From positions 21,077 through 85,076 of the forward strand of contig JASBVG010000042.1 in NCBI GenBank assembly GCA_030147505.1: a DNA stretch of 64,000 bases. The letters run 5' to 3'. Source of the stretch: Tardiphaga sp. (GTDB lineage Bacteria; Pseudomonadota; Alphaproteobacteria; Rhizobiales; Xanthobacteraceae). The notes below the pieces were generated by a model. It did not search any database. It was not told where the DNA came from and saw only the letters and a list, made by a program, of their open reading frames with translations. Shown one piece after another: positions 27,534-36,849 of the stretch. How positions within the stretch are numbered: the first letter of the stretch is position 1; the number at the start of each line of letters is the position of its first letter. A program made the translations under genes and the position numbers.

Positions 27534-28159
27534 GCGACGCGGACCGGCGCGGCGTCGACGCGTGGCAACAGCGCCTCCACAAGATGGCGGACCCGCGCGA
27601 ATGCCGCACGGCCGCCATCGATCATCTGCTGCTCTTCCGCCGGAACGAGGCCAACTTCGTCGAGCGCCGCAGTGAAGGTCTTCCAGGACCTGCCCCAGCC
27701 CTCCGGCGCTGCTGCCAGATGCCGCGCGCCAAAGCTCTCGGACAATCCAAGCTTGGCAGCATCTTTGAGGAGAAAGGCCGCGCCGAGATTGGATCCTTCC
27801 GCAACATATAGCCAGCCAAGCGCCCTGGGAATGTCGGGATCTGACCCGAACGCCGGCGCAGCCATAGCATCAGGAGGCCCGGCTCCCAAATCGGCCAGAT
27901 CCTGCGTGATCAGGCCAAGTCGCCGGCGACCCGGCAGGTCAGGCAACACGCTTGCCAACGCGGTGTTCTCATACAGCGGATCGATATCGCGGTGAAACTG
28001 ATACTGGACCTGGAGAAACGCGACGTAACGGATACGATCGGCAAACGGAAGGCCTGCCATGATCCGTTCGTCGAGGGCGTCATGCAATTCACTTGTCTGC
28101 AATCGCAATCGTCCTGCACGACGGGGTTCGGACTCAGCAAGAAAATCGGATGCACTCAT
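27530..28159 (-). CDS. hemO: biliverdin-producing heme oxygenase
   Basis: A 209-residue all-helical heme oxygenase of the HemO/PigA/BphO group, which opens heme to biliverdin, CO and iron using electrons from a reductase. The proximal heme ligand is H26 in LRLQTSELHDALDERI, the same position as in Pseudomonas PigA. The distal helix with flexible glycines is GWLYVAEGSNLGAAFLLKD near residue 115. The gene leads an operon with a small membrane protein and ExbB-ExbD-TonB. This links uptake energy to intracellular iron release. It is divergent from the has genes. No reductase gene is adjacent. Confidence 0.92.
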   Translation of the reverse strand: MSASDFLAESEPRRAGRLRLQTSELHDALDERIMAGLPFADRIRYVAFLQVQYQFHRDIDPLYENTALASVLPDLPGRRRLGLITQDLADLGAGPPDAMAAPAFGSDPDIPRALGWLYVAEGSNLGAAFLLKDAAKLGLSESFGARHLAAAPEGWGRSWKTFTAALDEVGLVPAEEQQMIDGGRAAFARVRHLVEALLPRVDAAPVRVA

Positions 28160-28759
28160 TCCACACTCTCATCGTTACGCGCCGGCAACTCAACAATTGC
28201 GAGCAAAGCCAAAGTTAGCTGCTAAAAGATAATACGAACGAGGATCCGTTGAGCCCCATCAGTTTAGAATGAATCTGACGATGACCGTTTCTCGGCGTCT
28301 ACACGGTCGGAATGCCCATGCTAGTGCTTTGCACCTGGATGTTCGCCGCATTCAATAAAGCTGATCGCACCGCTCTGCACCAGCGACGCCGACATCCGCG
28401 TTCGATGTGAAGGTTTTCCAGTCCGAACCAGTCGGCACACGCTTGAGTGGAGACCCGGTCAGCTATACTATTCTGTAGCGGTCTATTTCTTGTACAGCGC
28501 CGTGATAGCTGGCAGGCGGTGTGGACTGGATCTATGAAGCCTGAGTCATCTTCAGTTTCGTCCTTGGCTGGACATGCGGTCGGATCGAACTTAGATCTGG
28601 TAAGGCTAACCGCGGACGATAGCTCGTGCCGATTCGCTTCGGTTGGATGGGATGGTAGATGGCCAATCGCTTCAATGCCCGGCAAACACCCTCGTCCGAA
28701 CGGCAGCCAGCTTCTAGCCTATCCGATGAGCTTCCCGAATGTCGGGTGACACCTAGCCG
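28160..28759. promoter_or_regulatory. 600-base divergent region between heme oxygenase and the sigma factor
   Basis: No supported gene is seen. A half-conserved iron-control palindrome, TTTAGAA-TGA-ATCTGAC, lies at 28263-28279, about 105 bases before the heme oxygenase start; the left arm is perfect and the right matches 4 of 7. The region appears less GC-rich than its surroundings. Confidence 0.4.
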
Positions 28760-29293
28760 ATGACGGGTTGGACACATTCGATCGCCGCGTTGTTCGCAGA
28801 GCATCGCACCCGCCTGGAAGCACTTGTGCGACGGCGTATCCGCGATCGGGATGCTGCCTCTGACATCGTGCAGGACGTGTTTACCCGCGTGTTCGTCGCC
28901 GGCACGCGAGGCTCTGCTGAAGATGATCGCCGCGTGCTCTACACCGCCGCGCGCAATGCCGTCATCGATCACAATCGCATCCTGTCGGGCCGGCAATCGG
29001 TTCTCGCGGCGCTGATGCCCGAGCAGGTCGTCGCCTCGCCAGTGTCAGAAGACAGGGCCCTGGAATCCCGCGAGGCGATCGCCGCGCTCGACCGGGCCCT
29101 CATGACACTGCCGCCACGCAGCCGTGATGTATTCATCGGCCGGCGGGTGCATGGCGAAAGCAATGCGCAGATCGCCCAGCGCCTGGGCATTTCCACTAGT
29201 GCTGTCGAAAAGCACCTCCTGCGCGCCATGCAGCACTGCCGTCGGGCGATCGCCGCCCATCTCGATGCAGACAGAGAAATTCCGAAACCATGA
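28760..29293 (+). CDS. hasI: ECF RNA polymerase sigma factor (HasI/FecI type)
   Basis: A 177-residue sigma-70 family factor of the extracytoplasmic-function type. Region 2 is at residues 10-75 (ASDIVQDVFTRVFVAG, LYTAARNAVIDHNRI). Region 4 is at residues 115-165 (LMTLPPRSRDVFIGRRVHGESNAQIAQRLGISTSAVEKHLLRAM). It should direct transcription of the has genes when heme-loaded hemophore docks on the receptor. It precedes a FecR gene and a receptor with an N-terminal signalling domain, the standard cell-surface signalling trio. No strong ribosome site is visible before the ATG. Confidence 0.92.
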   Translation: MTGWTHSIAALFAEHRTRLEALVRRRIRDRDAASDIVQDVFTRVFVAGTRGSAEDDRRVLYTAARNAVIDHNRILSGRQSVLAALMPEQVVASPVSEDRALESREAIAALDRALMTLPPRSRDVFIGRRVHGESNAQIAQRLGISTSAVEKHLLRAMQHCRRAIAAHLDADREIPKP

Positions 29294-29395
29294 TGTGGCT
29301 TCGATGATCTGGCTCGTTATAGGGATAGGAGAGCTTAGAATAGGTCCAGCCCCCGTAGCAGGACGCGCCGCACGACGTGACCAGAAGGCTGACTG

Positions 29396-30373
29396 ATGAA
29401 ACAACGCTTGCAGCCCGAAAAACATCTTCAGCCCACGCAAGCGCAGCGCGCTGCGGCCGATCTGTGGCTCATCCGGCGCGACGGCAATGGCAGCACCGCC
29501 GACGAAGCTTCGTTTCAGCGATGGCTGGGCGAAGATACCCGCCACGTGATAGCCTATCGCGAGGCCGCGCTGTTATGGACCCATTTGGAAGCACCAGCCG
29601 CCCGACTCGCGGATCAAACGCGCCTGGCAGCGAGAAGACAGCGCAACATGGTCGGCCGCGGCCTTTTCCGTTGGTGGGCTACGCTGCCACTGACCACGGC
29701 AGCCGCCGCTACGGCCTTCGTCTGGATCGCCTATCCGTCGATATTCGAGAACATTGGCGCAGATATCGTCACGGCCCGCGGTGAGGCGACCATACGTGAG
29801 CTCCCAGACGGATCGCGCCTCACCATCGGCGCCGACTCCGCGCTCGATCTCGATTTCAAGGATGGCCGTCGACGCGTCGTGATACGGCGCGGCGAGGCAT
29901 TTTTCGACGTTAAGCCCGGCCCGGCGCCTTTTTTCGTGAACGGCGGCGATAGCGAAGTCCGCGTCCTCGGCACCGCATTCAATGTCGACCGGACAACGGA
30001 TGGCGTCGATGTCGCGGTGAAGCGCGGATCGGTGGCCGTCGCCGACCCCACGCATCGCTCGGTCACGCTGACCGCCGACCAGCATGTTGCCATCGCTGAC
30101 GGCCAGCTCGGCAAGGTCGGATCCGGCGATCTCGACAATCGCCTGGCATGGATCTCCGGACGCCTGGTGTTCGACCGTGCGCCTCTGCACCGTGTCGTCG
30201 CGACCCTGCAGCGTCAGACACGCAGTCGCATCGTCGTCCGCGGCGGTTACGCCGACCTGGAAATTTCAGGCACGTTCCCGACGGCCAATGTCGATGACAG
30301 CCTCGCCGCCATCGCGGCCATGATCGATGGCAGGATCGCTCATCTGACGCCGTGGGTCACGGTGATCTACTGA
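29396..30373 (+). CDS. hasS: FecR-family anti-sigma regulator (HasS type)
   Basis: A 325-residue inner-membrane regulator. The N-terminal cytoplasmic domain (residues 12-75, with WLIRRDG and SFQRWLGEDTRHVIAYREA) binds the sigma factor. One membrane helix lies near residues 95-112 (TTAAAATAFVWIAYPSIF). The periplasmic FecR domain follows (residues 120-215, TARGEATIRELPDGSRLTIGADS), and a small C-terminal domain reads the receptor signal. AGAAGG precedes the ATG. Position between sigma factor and receptor matches hasS. Confidence 0.92.
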   Translation: MKQRLQPEKHLQPTQAQRAAADLWLIRRDGNGSTADEASFQRWLGEDTRHVIAYREAALLWTHLEAPAARLADQTRLAARRQRNMVGRGLFRWWATLPLTTAAAATAFVWIAYPSIFENIGADIVTARGEATIRELPDGSRLTIGADSALDLDFKDGRRRVVIRRGEAFFDVKPGPAPFFVNGGDSEVRVLGTAFNVDRTTDGVDVAVKRGSVAVADPTHRSVTLTADQHVAIADGQLGKVGSGDLDNRLAWISGRLVFDRAPLHRVVATLQRQTRSRIVVRGGYADLEISGTFPTANVDDSLAAIAAMIDGRIAHLTPWVTVIY

Positions 30374-30385
30374 ACGTCCATCAAC

Positions 30386-30402
30386 TTTATCGACATTCTA
30401 AA
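30386..30402. promoter_or_regulatory. ICE-like half-palindrome upstream of hasR
   Basis: TTTATCG-ACA-TTCTAAA has a perfect right arm and 4 of 7 matches in the left arm of the TTTAGAA-N3-TTCTAAA pattern. It lies 13 bases past the hasS stop and 120 bases before the hasR start, where a separate hasR promoter would be expected. Confidence 0.3.
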
Positions 30403-30521
30403 TATGATGGCGCCCATCGTCGTGTGGGTTCGACCGGATGACTCGTTGATTGCGGTGGGGAGCAGATGCTTCCAGCTGCACTGCCGTAGTGCGGCAGGCA
30501 TCGTGTCAGTGGGGCGAGCGT

Positions 30522-33182
30522 ATGATGACGTTGCGTGGAAAAAGCTTGGTCGGCCATCTGGCAGGCGGATTGATCGGCGTTCTGCCATGGGTGCTAACGG
30601 CGCCGGCTGCAGCGCAGAACACCGAAGCCCCGATCGGAGCCACCTCCCCCATCACGCGCAGCGACGGTACCTTTTTGCTCGACATCCCCGCCAAGCCGCT
30701 TGCTGCCGCAATCGCCGATCTCGGCGCGGCCAGCGGCTGGCGCATTCTTTATACGGCCCGGATTGCGCCCGGCATGCGCAGCCAGCCGGTGCGTGGCACC
30801 TATACAGTCGAGGCCGCGCTGGCGCAGTTGCTCGCCGGCAGCGGTTTCTCGCATCGCGTCACCGGGCCGAAATCCGCGGTGCTGCTCGATCCCGCGCAAA
30901 GCTATGCCGGCCCAGCCCTGTCCGGCGATGTCGTGCAACTCGATACCATCCACGTCGAGGGCGCGCGCAACGCCAATAACGGCTCCGGCTATCAGGGCAC
31001 TCCGGACTGGGTCTATCAGACCCCCGCCGCCGTGAGCGTGGTCTCGCGTGAAGCGATCGACAGCAATCCGGGTCGCAATGCGCGCGACCTGCTCGACAAT
31101 GTCGCAGGCGTTTATGCCAATCGCTCGGAAGCGCAGAACCCCGGCATCAGCGTCAATATCCGCGGATTGCAGGATCAGGATCGTATCGCCAGCATGATCG
31201 ACGGCGCGCGACAGAACTTCCAGCGCAGCTCGCATGGCGCAACCCAGCGCACCTATGTGGAATCCGCCTTCCTTCGCGATATCTATGTCGAGAAGAGCAC
31301 CACGTCCGGCGCCGGAAGCGCCGGCGCGCTCGGCGGCTCGGTGAATTATCGGACCGTCATTGCCGATGATCTTATCGCACCTGGCAAGCAGTATGGCGGC
31401 TTCGCCAATGCCACCACCGGCACCAACAAGTATAATTTCGACGGAGCGACGGCGGCTGCGATCCGCGTATCCGAGCGATTCTCGGTTCTCGCAGGCGTCA
31501 GCTACAAGAATATCGGCGCCTATGAAATCGGCAAGAACGGTTCGCTCGGCGGCGGCACCACCTATGCCGGCGACGTCCTGCTCTATTCCGGTCAGGAGGT
31601 GTTCTCGACCATCCTCAAGGCCGAAGCACGGACAACGGAAGACGTGAAGATCACGCTCGGCTGGATCCACAATGACTCGCGCTTCGGCACCGGAAATTTC
31701 GACTCCACGATTCAGGCCGGCGGTATGTCCAAAGCGGATGAGAAGGTCATCAACGACACCTTCACCTCGGCGCTGGACTGGAAGCCCGATAACGAACTGA
31801 TCGATCTCAGGGTCCGGCTGTACTACAACAACCTCAAGAACGACCGGGTCTCCACCGGCACACTGGTGACCTCGGGGCCATCCAATTTCGTGTTCTCGAC
31901 GATCGGTGGCAGCGTCGACAACACCAGCCGCTTCGACACGGCGATCGGAGCGCTCGCGCTCAATTACGGCATGGAAGCCTTCAGCGACGCCGGCAGGACC
32001 AAGCTGCAGCAGGGCTATGTCGCGTCCAACGGCGTGGACTATTCGAGCACGCTGACCGGCGGCACGCCAAGCGGCAACCGCGACGTCATCAGCGGTTTCG
32101 GAAGCGCAACCCTGAAGCCGACGGAATGGGTCACCCTGACCGGCGGCGTCCGCTACGACTGGTATCACCTCGCCGGCATGACTACGATCTACGGCGACTT
32201 GCAGCCGGGCCCCGTGATCGGACAGCTGATGACCGATCCCGGGCGTCCGCCCATCTGCAACGCCCGCGGTTGTGGCCCGGCGATTCCACCCACATTCGTT
32301 CCGATCTACGGTCCGGGCTTTTATCCACGCTACGATGTCAACGTCGATAATTCCGGCGGCGCCTGGCTGCCGAACTTCACGGTGGCATTTCAACCCACCG
32401 ACTGGCTGCAGCCTTTCGCAAAATACGCCAAGAGCTATCGGCCGCCGACGGTGATGGAATCGTTCCTGAATGGCGGACACGATGTGAACGTCATCACCAC
32501 CTATGCGCCAAATCCGTTTCTGCAGCCGGAGCGTGGCGACACCTATGAAGCCGGCTTCAACGTTCTGTCCAATGCGGTCCTGACGGAGCGCGATTCTTTC
32601 CGCTTCAAGGTCGCCGGCTTCTACCGCGAGATCGTCGACTATATCAGCATCGGCAGAATCCAGAACGCAGAAGCGAACCAGCGCTATGAATCCTATGTGA
32701 ATCTCGACGGCGTTACGCGCATGAAGGGCTTCGAGATCGAAGGCAACTACGATGCACGCTCCGTCTATGTCGGCGGCACGATCACCGGCATCGATACCGA
32801 TTTCGCCGATAGCTACATCTCGCCGTCGGGCCGCGTGACGCCGATCAACAGCGGCCTCGGCACCACCGTGATCTTCCAGCCACCGAAACTACGCGTCACC
32901 ATCGATGCCGGCATCCGACTGCTCGACGAGAAGCTGACGCTGGGCGCGCGAATGGTCGACGTGTCGGAGACGGTCCCTGCTCTGGGTTCGCTGCGCAGCG
33001 GCTACGAGATGCCGGGCTATCGCGTGTACGACATCTACGGCTCCTACATCATCGACGAGAGCCTCAAGCTCCGTTTCGCGGTCACCAACCTAACCGACCT
33101 CGCCTATGCACCAGGGCTCGGTGCGAACTTCTACGCTGCGCCGGGCCGTACAGCCACAGCTTCCGTGAACTACAAATTCTAG
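30522..33182 (+). CDS. hasR: TonB-dependent heme/hemophore receptor with signalling domain (HasR-like)
   Basis: An 886-residue outer-membrane receptor. After a signal peptide (LAGGLIGVLPWVLTAPAAAQ) comes an STN signalling domain (residues 40-110, FLLDIPAKPLAAAIADLGAASGW). A plug domain with the TonB-box region near DTIHVEGARN and the INIRG-type motif (VNIRGLQDQDRI) follows, and then a 22-strand barrel ending in F (ATASVNYKF). Two adjacent ATGs at 30522 and 30525 follow GGGGCGAG. The STN domain with the upstream sigma/anti-sigma pair, and the hemophore and exporter genes downstream, identify it as HasR-like. The heme-coordinating histidines of HasR were not positively located. Confidence 0.93.
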   Translation: MMTLRGKSLVGHLAGGLIGVLPWVLTAPAAAQNTEAPIGATSPITRSDGTFLLDIPAKPLAAAIADLGAASGWRILYTARIAPGMRSQPVRGTYTVEAALAQLLAGSGFSHRVTGPKSAVLLDPAQSYAGPALSGDVVQLDTIHVEGARNANNGSGYQGTPDWVYQTPAAVSVVSREAIDSNPGRNARDLLDNVAGVYANRSEAQNPGISVNIRGLQDQDRIASMIDGARQNFQRSSHGATQRTYVESAFLRDIYVEKSTTSGAGSAGALGGSVNYRTVIADDLIAPGKQYGGFANATTGTNKYNFDGATAAAIRVSERFSVLAGVSYKNIGAYEIGKNGSLGGGTTYAGDVLLYSGQEVFSTILKAEARTTEDVKITLGWIHNDSRFGTGNFDSTIQAGGMSKADEKVINDTFTSALDWKPDNELIDLRVRLYYNNLKNDRVSTGTLVTSGPSNFVFSTIGGSVDNTSRFDTAIGALALNYGMEAFSDAGRTKLQQGYVASNGVDYSSTLTGGTPSGNRDVISGFGSATLKPTEWVTLTGGVRYDWYHLAGMTTIYGDLQPGPVIGQLMTDPGRPPICNARGCGPAIPPTFVPIYGPGFYPRYDVNVDNSGGAWLPNFTVAFQPTDWLQPFAKYAKSYRPPTVMESFLNGGHDVNVITTYAPNPFLQPERGDTYEAGFNVLSNAVLTERDSFRFKVAGFYREIVDYISIGRIQNAEANQRYESYVNLDGVTRMKGFEIEGNYDARSVYVGGTITGIDTDFADSYISPSGRVTPINSGLGTTVIFQPPKLRVTIDAGIRLLDEKLTLGARMVDVSETVPALGSLRSGYEMPGYRVYDIYGSYIIDESLKLRFAVTNLTDLAYAPGLGANFYAAPGRTATASVNYKF

Positions 33183-33252
33183 TTACGCGACTGGATAGAA
33201 CCACACTCCCGTAAAGACATCAGAATTCGCGTCACCGAGGCGAGTTCAAGGA

Positions 33253-33300
33253 ATTCCCGACTCTATTGCCGGGAATGGGTGGCCCGTCGCCTGACGGGCA
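33253..33300 (+). terminator. two hairpins between hasR and the first hasA
   Basis: ATTCCCG (33253-33259) pairs with CGGGAAT (33270-33276). Then GCCCGTC (33282-33288) pairs perfectly with GACGGGC (33293-33299) over a 4-base loop. Neither has a T-run, so they look more like an attenuator, processing or mRNA-stability element than a full terminator. They would allow unequal hasR and hasA mRNA levels. Confidence 0.5.
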
Positions 33301-33325
33301 AAACAAGCAGGAAAGGTTATCGATC

Positions 33326-34141
33326 ATGGCACTCAACATTCAGCTCACTGCCGCAAGCAGTAATCTGGCGACCTATCTTCCGGCCTACGACGCCGCCTTC
33401 ACCTATAACGGAAACGGCTGGTTCTCCACCTCGTTCACCGGTCAGGACCAATGGTCGGCTGGCTTCGATACGGAAGGTACCGACAACAACCTGCCCTCCG
33501 CCATCATGAACATCTATGACTACACTTACACGCCGGGTGCGTTCAACGGGCAGGTGCAGTCGCTCACGCTCGGTCGCAATCTCGAATATGTGCCGGCCAC
33601 CGATCTGTGGGTGCAAGATCAGGAACTGATCATCACCAACAGCACGGGCTACATGCCGGTCACGACCGACTTCAACCAGGCGATCTATTCGCTGTCGCAT
33701 GGCGGACAGATTGATGGCGGTACATTCTTCGGCCAGTCCTTCGCCGGCCTGACCGACTATTTTGCCGAACAAGGCACCAACCAGACCGGCACGGCAGGCG
33801 ACGACGTGCTGCTCAGCTTTGCCGGCAACGACGTCATGACAGGCAACGGCGCGGTCCTCGTCGATGCCTTCCGCTGGACTGCAGCCTACTACGACACCGC
33901 AGCGGGAACGGCAGAGCAGGGCTGGGGTAATGACACCATCACTGACTTCTTCGATGGCGCCGACCAGATCCAGCTCTATGGTTTCGGCTGGGCCAACAAC
34001 GCCGCGTTCCAGGCGGCAGGCGGCAGCATTTCCGGCAACGTCATCACTTATGTGGATTCCGTCAACAGCATCACCAGCACGATCACGGTGAACTTCGCGG
34101 GCGGCGGCACGCTCGACTGGAGCGACGTCGCCTTCGCATAA
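33326..34141 (+). CDS. hasA: HasA-like hemophore with RTX-like C-terminal region, copy 1
   Basis: A 271-residue extracellular heme-scavenging protein. Residues 1-110 follow the HasA fold: LATYLPAYDAAF, then WFSTSFTGQDQWSAGF, then YDYTYTPGAFNGQVQSLTLG. Y68 aligns with the heme-ligating Tyr75 of Serratia HasA. No histidine stands at the position of His32, and the loop carrying His83 is deleted. From about residue 150 it has Gly-Asp repeats of RTX type (GTAGDDVLLSFAGND). There is no N-terminal signal peptide, as expected for type I secretion with a C-terminal signal. AGGAAAGG precedes the ATG; an in-frame TTG upstream is unlikely. Confidence 0.85.
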   Translation: MALNIQLTAASSNLATYLPAYDAAFTYNGNGWFSTSFTGQDQWSAGFDTEGTDNNLPSAIMNIYDYTYTPGAFNGQVQSLTLGRNLEYVPATDLWVQDQELIITNSTGYMPVTTDFNQAIYSLSHGGQIDGGTFFGQSFAGLTDYFAEQGTNQTGTAGDDVLLSFAGNDVMTGNGAVLVDAFRWTAAYYDTAAGTAEQGWGNDTITDFFDGADQIQLYGFGWANNAAFQAAGGSISGNVITYVDSVNSITSTITVNFAGGGTLDWSDVAFA

Positions 34142-34171
34142 GGCGGCGCAGCACGACGCTGTCATGACTTC

Positions 34172-34201
34172 GGCTGACGCGGCGCCCGCGTCGCGTCAGC
34201 C
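34172..34201 (+). terminator. hairpin with short T-tract between the two hemophore genes
   Basis: GGCTGACGCG pairs perfectly with CGCGTCAGCC across a 10-base loop and is followed by TTT. It lies 30 bases past the first hemophore stop and would terminate part of the transcripts, or protect the abundant hemophore mRNA. Confidence 0.7.
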
Positions 34202-34243
34202 TTTCGTCCATCGCGGATCATCCAAATCTTCAACGGAGCGACC

Positions 34244-34999
34244 ATGTCACTGACCATCACCTACAGTGAAACCAGCAGCAACTTGCCCGCTTACTTCGAT
34301 AGCTGGACTAGCAATTTCGACTATCGCGGCACGGGCAACTTTAATGCCATCCGCAACACCACCGACCAGTGGTATGCCGGCACGCGGACTATCGGCGGCG
34401 TCGACAACGACAAATCCTCGGTCATCGTCAGCGGAGACGACTTCAGCTATACGCCGGGCGTTATCGACGGCACCGTCACCTCCATGGTGCTGGGCAGCAA
34501 CCTCGCTTATGTCGCCTCGAGCGACACCTGGGTGCAGGACCCCGCTTTGTCAATCGACCTGACCGGCGCAACGCTGACCACCGCCTGGAATACGGCGATC
34601 GCCGATCTGTCGCAGAACGGGAGCCTGACCGGCCTCTATGCGTATTTCGCCGAACAAGGTACTACCCAGATCGGCACCGCAGGCAATGACGTGATGCTGA
34701 GCTTTGCCGGCAATGACAGGTTCACCGGCGCCGCCGGCAACGACACCTTCATCTTTGGCAATGGGTGGGCCAATGACGTCATCACCGACTTCGGCACCAC
34801 CGATGGCGACAACGACGTGCTCGACCTGCAGGGCGTCAGCAATATCGGCGGCTATAGTGATCTGTTCTTTAATCACAGCAACTGGTGGGACAATTCGGGT
34901 GTCCTTACCATCGCCGATGGCGCCAACACGATCCAGCTCGACGGTTATGTCGGCACCGATATGCTGAGTCTGATCCTCGGCGGCCACATCGTCGTCTGA
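34244..34999 (+). CDS. hasA: HasA-like hemophore with RTX-like C-terminal region, copy 2
   Basis: A 251-residue paralogue of the preceding hemophore. The HasA-like part runs LPAYFDSWTSNFDYRG, then NTTDQWYAGTRTIGG, then DDFSYTPGVIDGTVTSMVLG. Y69 is the likely heme ligand, and no axial histidine is seen. Residues 145-185 hold clearer calcium-binding repeats (GTAGNDVMLSFAGND, GAAGNDTFIFGNG), and the C-terminus is short and hydrophobic (LILGGHIVV). GGAG lies 7 bases before the ATG. The two copies are similar throughout but have diverged widely, so they may bind different heme sources. Confidence 0.85.
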   Translation: MSLTITYSETSSNLPAYFDSWTSNFDYRGTGNFNAIRNTTDQWYAGTRTIGGVDNDKSSVIVSGDDFSYTPGVIDGTVTSMVLGSNLAYVASSDTWVQDPALSIDLTGATLTTAWNTAIADLSQNGSLTGLYAYFAEQGTTQIGTAGNDVMLSFAGNDRFTGAAGNDTFIFGNGWANDVITDFGTTDGDNDVLDLQGVSNIGGYSDLFFNHSNWWDNSGVLTIADGANTIQLDGYVGTDMLSLILGGHIVV

Positions 35000-35007
35000 G
35001 GCCGGCC

Positions 35008-36849
35008 GTGACACGCGCGCACGCACAACAGACAACGTCGCGGCCTCCGGCCGCGGCGTTGTCGTCCACCCAGAAAAGTACGATGACCGTCGTGATCGCT
35101 GCACTGGCGGCCATCAGCGGCATTGTCAACCTGCTGGGACTGACAGCTCCGCTGTTCATGCTACAGGTTTATGATCGCGTGCTGGCGAGCCGCAGTCTGT
35201 CGACCCTCGCCGGTCTAAGCTTCCTCGCCGTCGTGCTCTACGCATTCCAAGCGCTGTTCGACGTCGTGCGCTCGCGCGTGCTGCTGCGGATCGGCGAATG
35301 GTTCGACCGCGGTTTCTCGCGCCGTGTCCATGATGCCGTAACGCGCCTGCCGCTCGACAAGCCGTTGCCGGGCGATGGGCTGCAGCCGCTGCGCGATCTC
35401 GATAATGTGCGAGCCTTCCTGTCCAGCCCGGGCCCGACCGCCTTTTTCGACCTGCCCTGGATGCCGGTCTATCTCGCCATCTGTTTCATCTTCCATGTCT
35501 GGATCGGCGTCACCGCGCTTGTCGGCGCCATCGTGCTGGTGTCGTTGACGCTGCTCACCAATGCGCTGTCTCGCGCGCCCGCCCGCGCGATGGTGCAGCA
35601 GGTCACACTCCGCAATGCGCAGATCGATGCCGGCCGGCGCAATGCCGAGGTGGTGCGCGCGATGGGGCTTGGCGATCGCCTGTATGGGCGCTGGAAGGCA
35701 ACCAATGCCGACTATCTTGCTGCCAACCGTCGCACCGGCGACGTCGCCAGCACATTCGGCGGCATCTCGCGCGGGCTGCGCGCGGTGCTGCAATCGGCGT
35801 TGCTCGCGGTCGGGGCCTGGCTGGTGATCCGGCAGGAGGTCAGCCCCGGCGTGATGGTGGCGAGCTCAATCATGATGGGTCGCGCACTGGCGCCCGTGGA
35901 TCTCGCGATCTCCACATGGAAGCCATTCCTGATGGCGCAGCAGAGCTGGGCACGGCTCAGCGAGATGCTCGGCAGCATGTCCGAGACGCCTGCGGTGCTT
36001 GCGCTCCCGGCACCGCAGGCGGAACTGCGCGTCGAGGCGCTGGCCATCGCGCCGCCCGGCGACAGGCGCGCGACTGTGAACGGCGTGAGCTTTGTTGTCT
36101 GCGCAGGCAGCGCGCTCGGCGTCATCGGCCACAGCGGCTGCGGCAAGTCCACGCTGGCGCGCGCGCTGGTCGGTGCATGGCGCCCTGCATCCGGCAACAT
36201 CAGGCTCGATGGCGCGAGATTCGATCAATGGGACCGCACTGCGCTCGGCCGGCATATCGGCTATCTGCCGCAAGGCACCGAACTGTTCGACGGCACCATC
36301 GCCGAGAACATCGCGCGTTTCGACGAAGATGCCGATTCCGCCGCGATCGTCGCCGCCGCACAGGCGGCCGGCGTTCATGATATGATCGTGCGGTTCGAAC
36401 ACGGCTATCAGACACGCATCAACGAAGCCGGCTCGGCACTGTCCGCCGGGCAGCGCCAGCGCATCGGCCTCGCCCGCGCGCTCTATGGCGATCCGTTTCT
36501 GGTGGTGCTCGACGAGCCCAATGCCAATCTCGATGCGGAAGGCGAAGCCGCCGTGGTCGCGGCCATCGCTGCCGTACGCGCGCGCCGCGGCATCGTCGTC
36601 GCCATCGCGCATCGTCCGAGCGCCATGGGCGCCGTTGATCTGGTGCTGGCCATGCAAGGCGGCCGCGTCAAGGCCTTTGGCCCGCGCGACGAGGTGTTGT
36701 CGCAGATCACCAAGCCGGCGACGGCGGCGAAGCCCGTCACGGCCGGATTTGCCGCAACGGCGCGCAGCGTGGCGCCGCTGCGCATGGTCGCGCCGCCCAC
36801 AGCCGCGGCCTCCCCCATCCGCACGGAGAACTCCGATGCCTCGTCCTGA
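35008..36849 (+). CDS. hasD: type I secretion ABC transporter/permease (HasD/PrtD family)
   Basis: A 613-residue fused membrane-ATPase exporter that recognises C-terminal signals on the hemophores. Six helices occupy residues 25-300 (MTVVIAALAAISGIVNLLGLTAPLFML). Walker A GHSGCGKST is near 373, the signature reads LSAGQRQRIGLARAL near 477, and Walker B VVLDEPNANLD is near 498, with H-loop AIAHRPS. The start is a GTG at 35008 preceded by TGAGG, 8 bases after the hemophore stop; an ATG at 35083 is the alternative. The outer-membrane TolC partner is not encoded here. Confidence 0.92.
   Translation: MTRAHAQQTTSRPPAAALSSTQKSTMTVVIAALAAISGIVNLLGLTAPLFMLQVYDRVLASRSLSTLAGLSFLAVVLYAFQALFDVVRSRVLLRIGEWFDRGFSRRVHDAVTRLPLDKPLPGDGLQPLRDLDNVRAFLSSPGPTAFFDLPWMPVYLAICFIFHVWIGVTALVGAIVLVSLTLLTNALSRAPARAMVQQVTLRNAQIDAGRRNAEVVRAMGLGDRLYGRWKATNADYLAANRRTGDVASTFGGISRGLRAVLQSALLAVGAWLVIRQEVSPGVMVASSIMMGRALAPVDLAISTWKPFLMAQQSWARLSEMLGSMSETPAVLALPAPQAELRVEALAIAPPGDRRATVNGVSFVVCAGSALGVIGHSGCGKSTLARALVGAWRPASGNIRLDGARFDQWDRTALGRHIGYLPQGTELFDGTIAENIARFDEDADSAAIVAAAQAAGVHDMIVRFEHGYQTRINEAGSALSAGQRQRIGLARALYGDPFLVVLDEPNANLDAEGEAAVVAAIAAVRARRGIVVAIAHRPSAMGAVDLVLAMQGGRVKAFGPRDEVLSQITKPATAAKPVTAGFAATARSVAPLRMVAPPTAAASPIRTENSDASS

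Noticed and set aside
30594..32480. A 628-codon minus-strand reading frame inside hasR
   Set aside because: It is antisense to a well-supported receptor. High-GC codon bias leaves the opposite strand open, and the translation has no domain.
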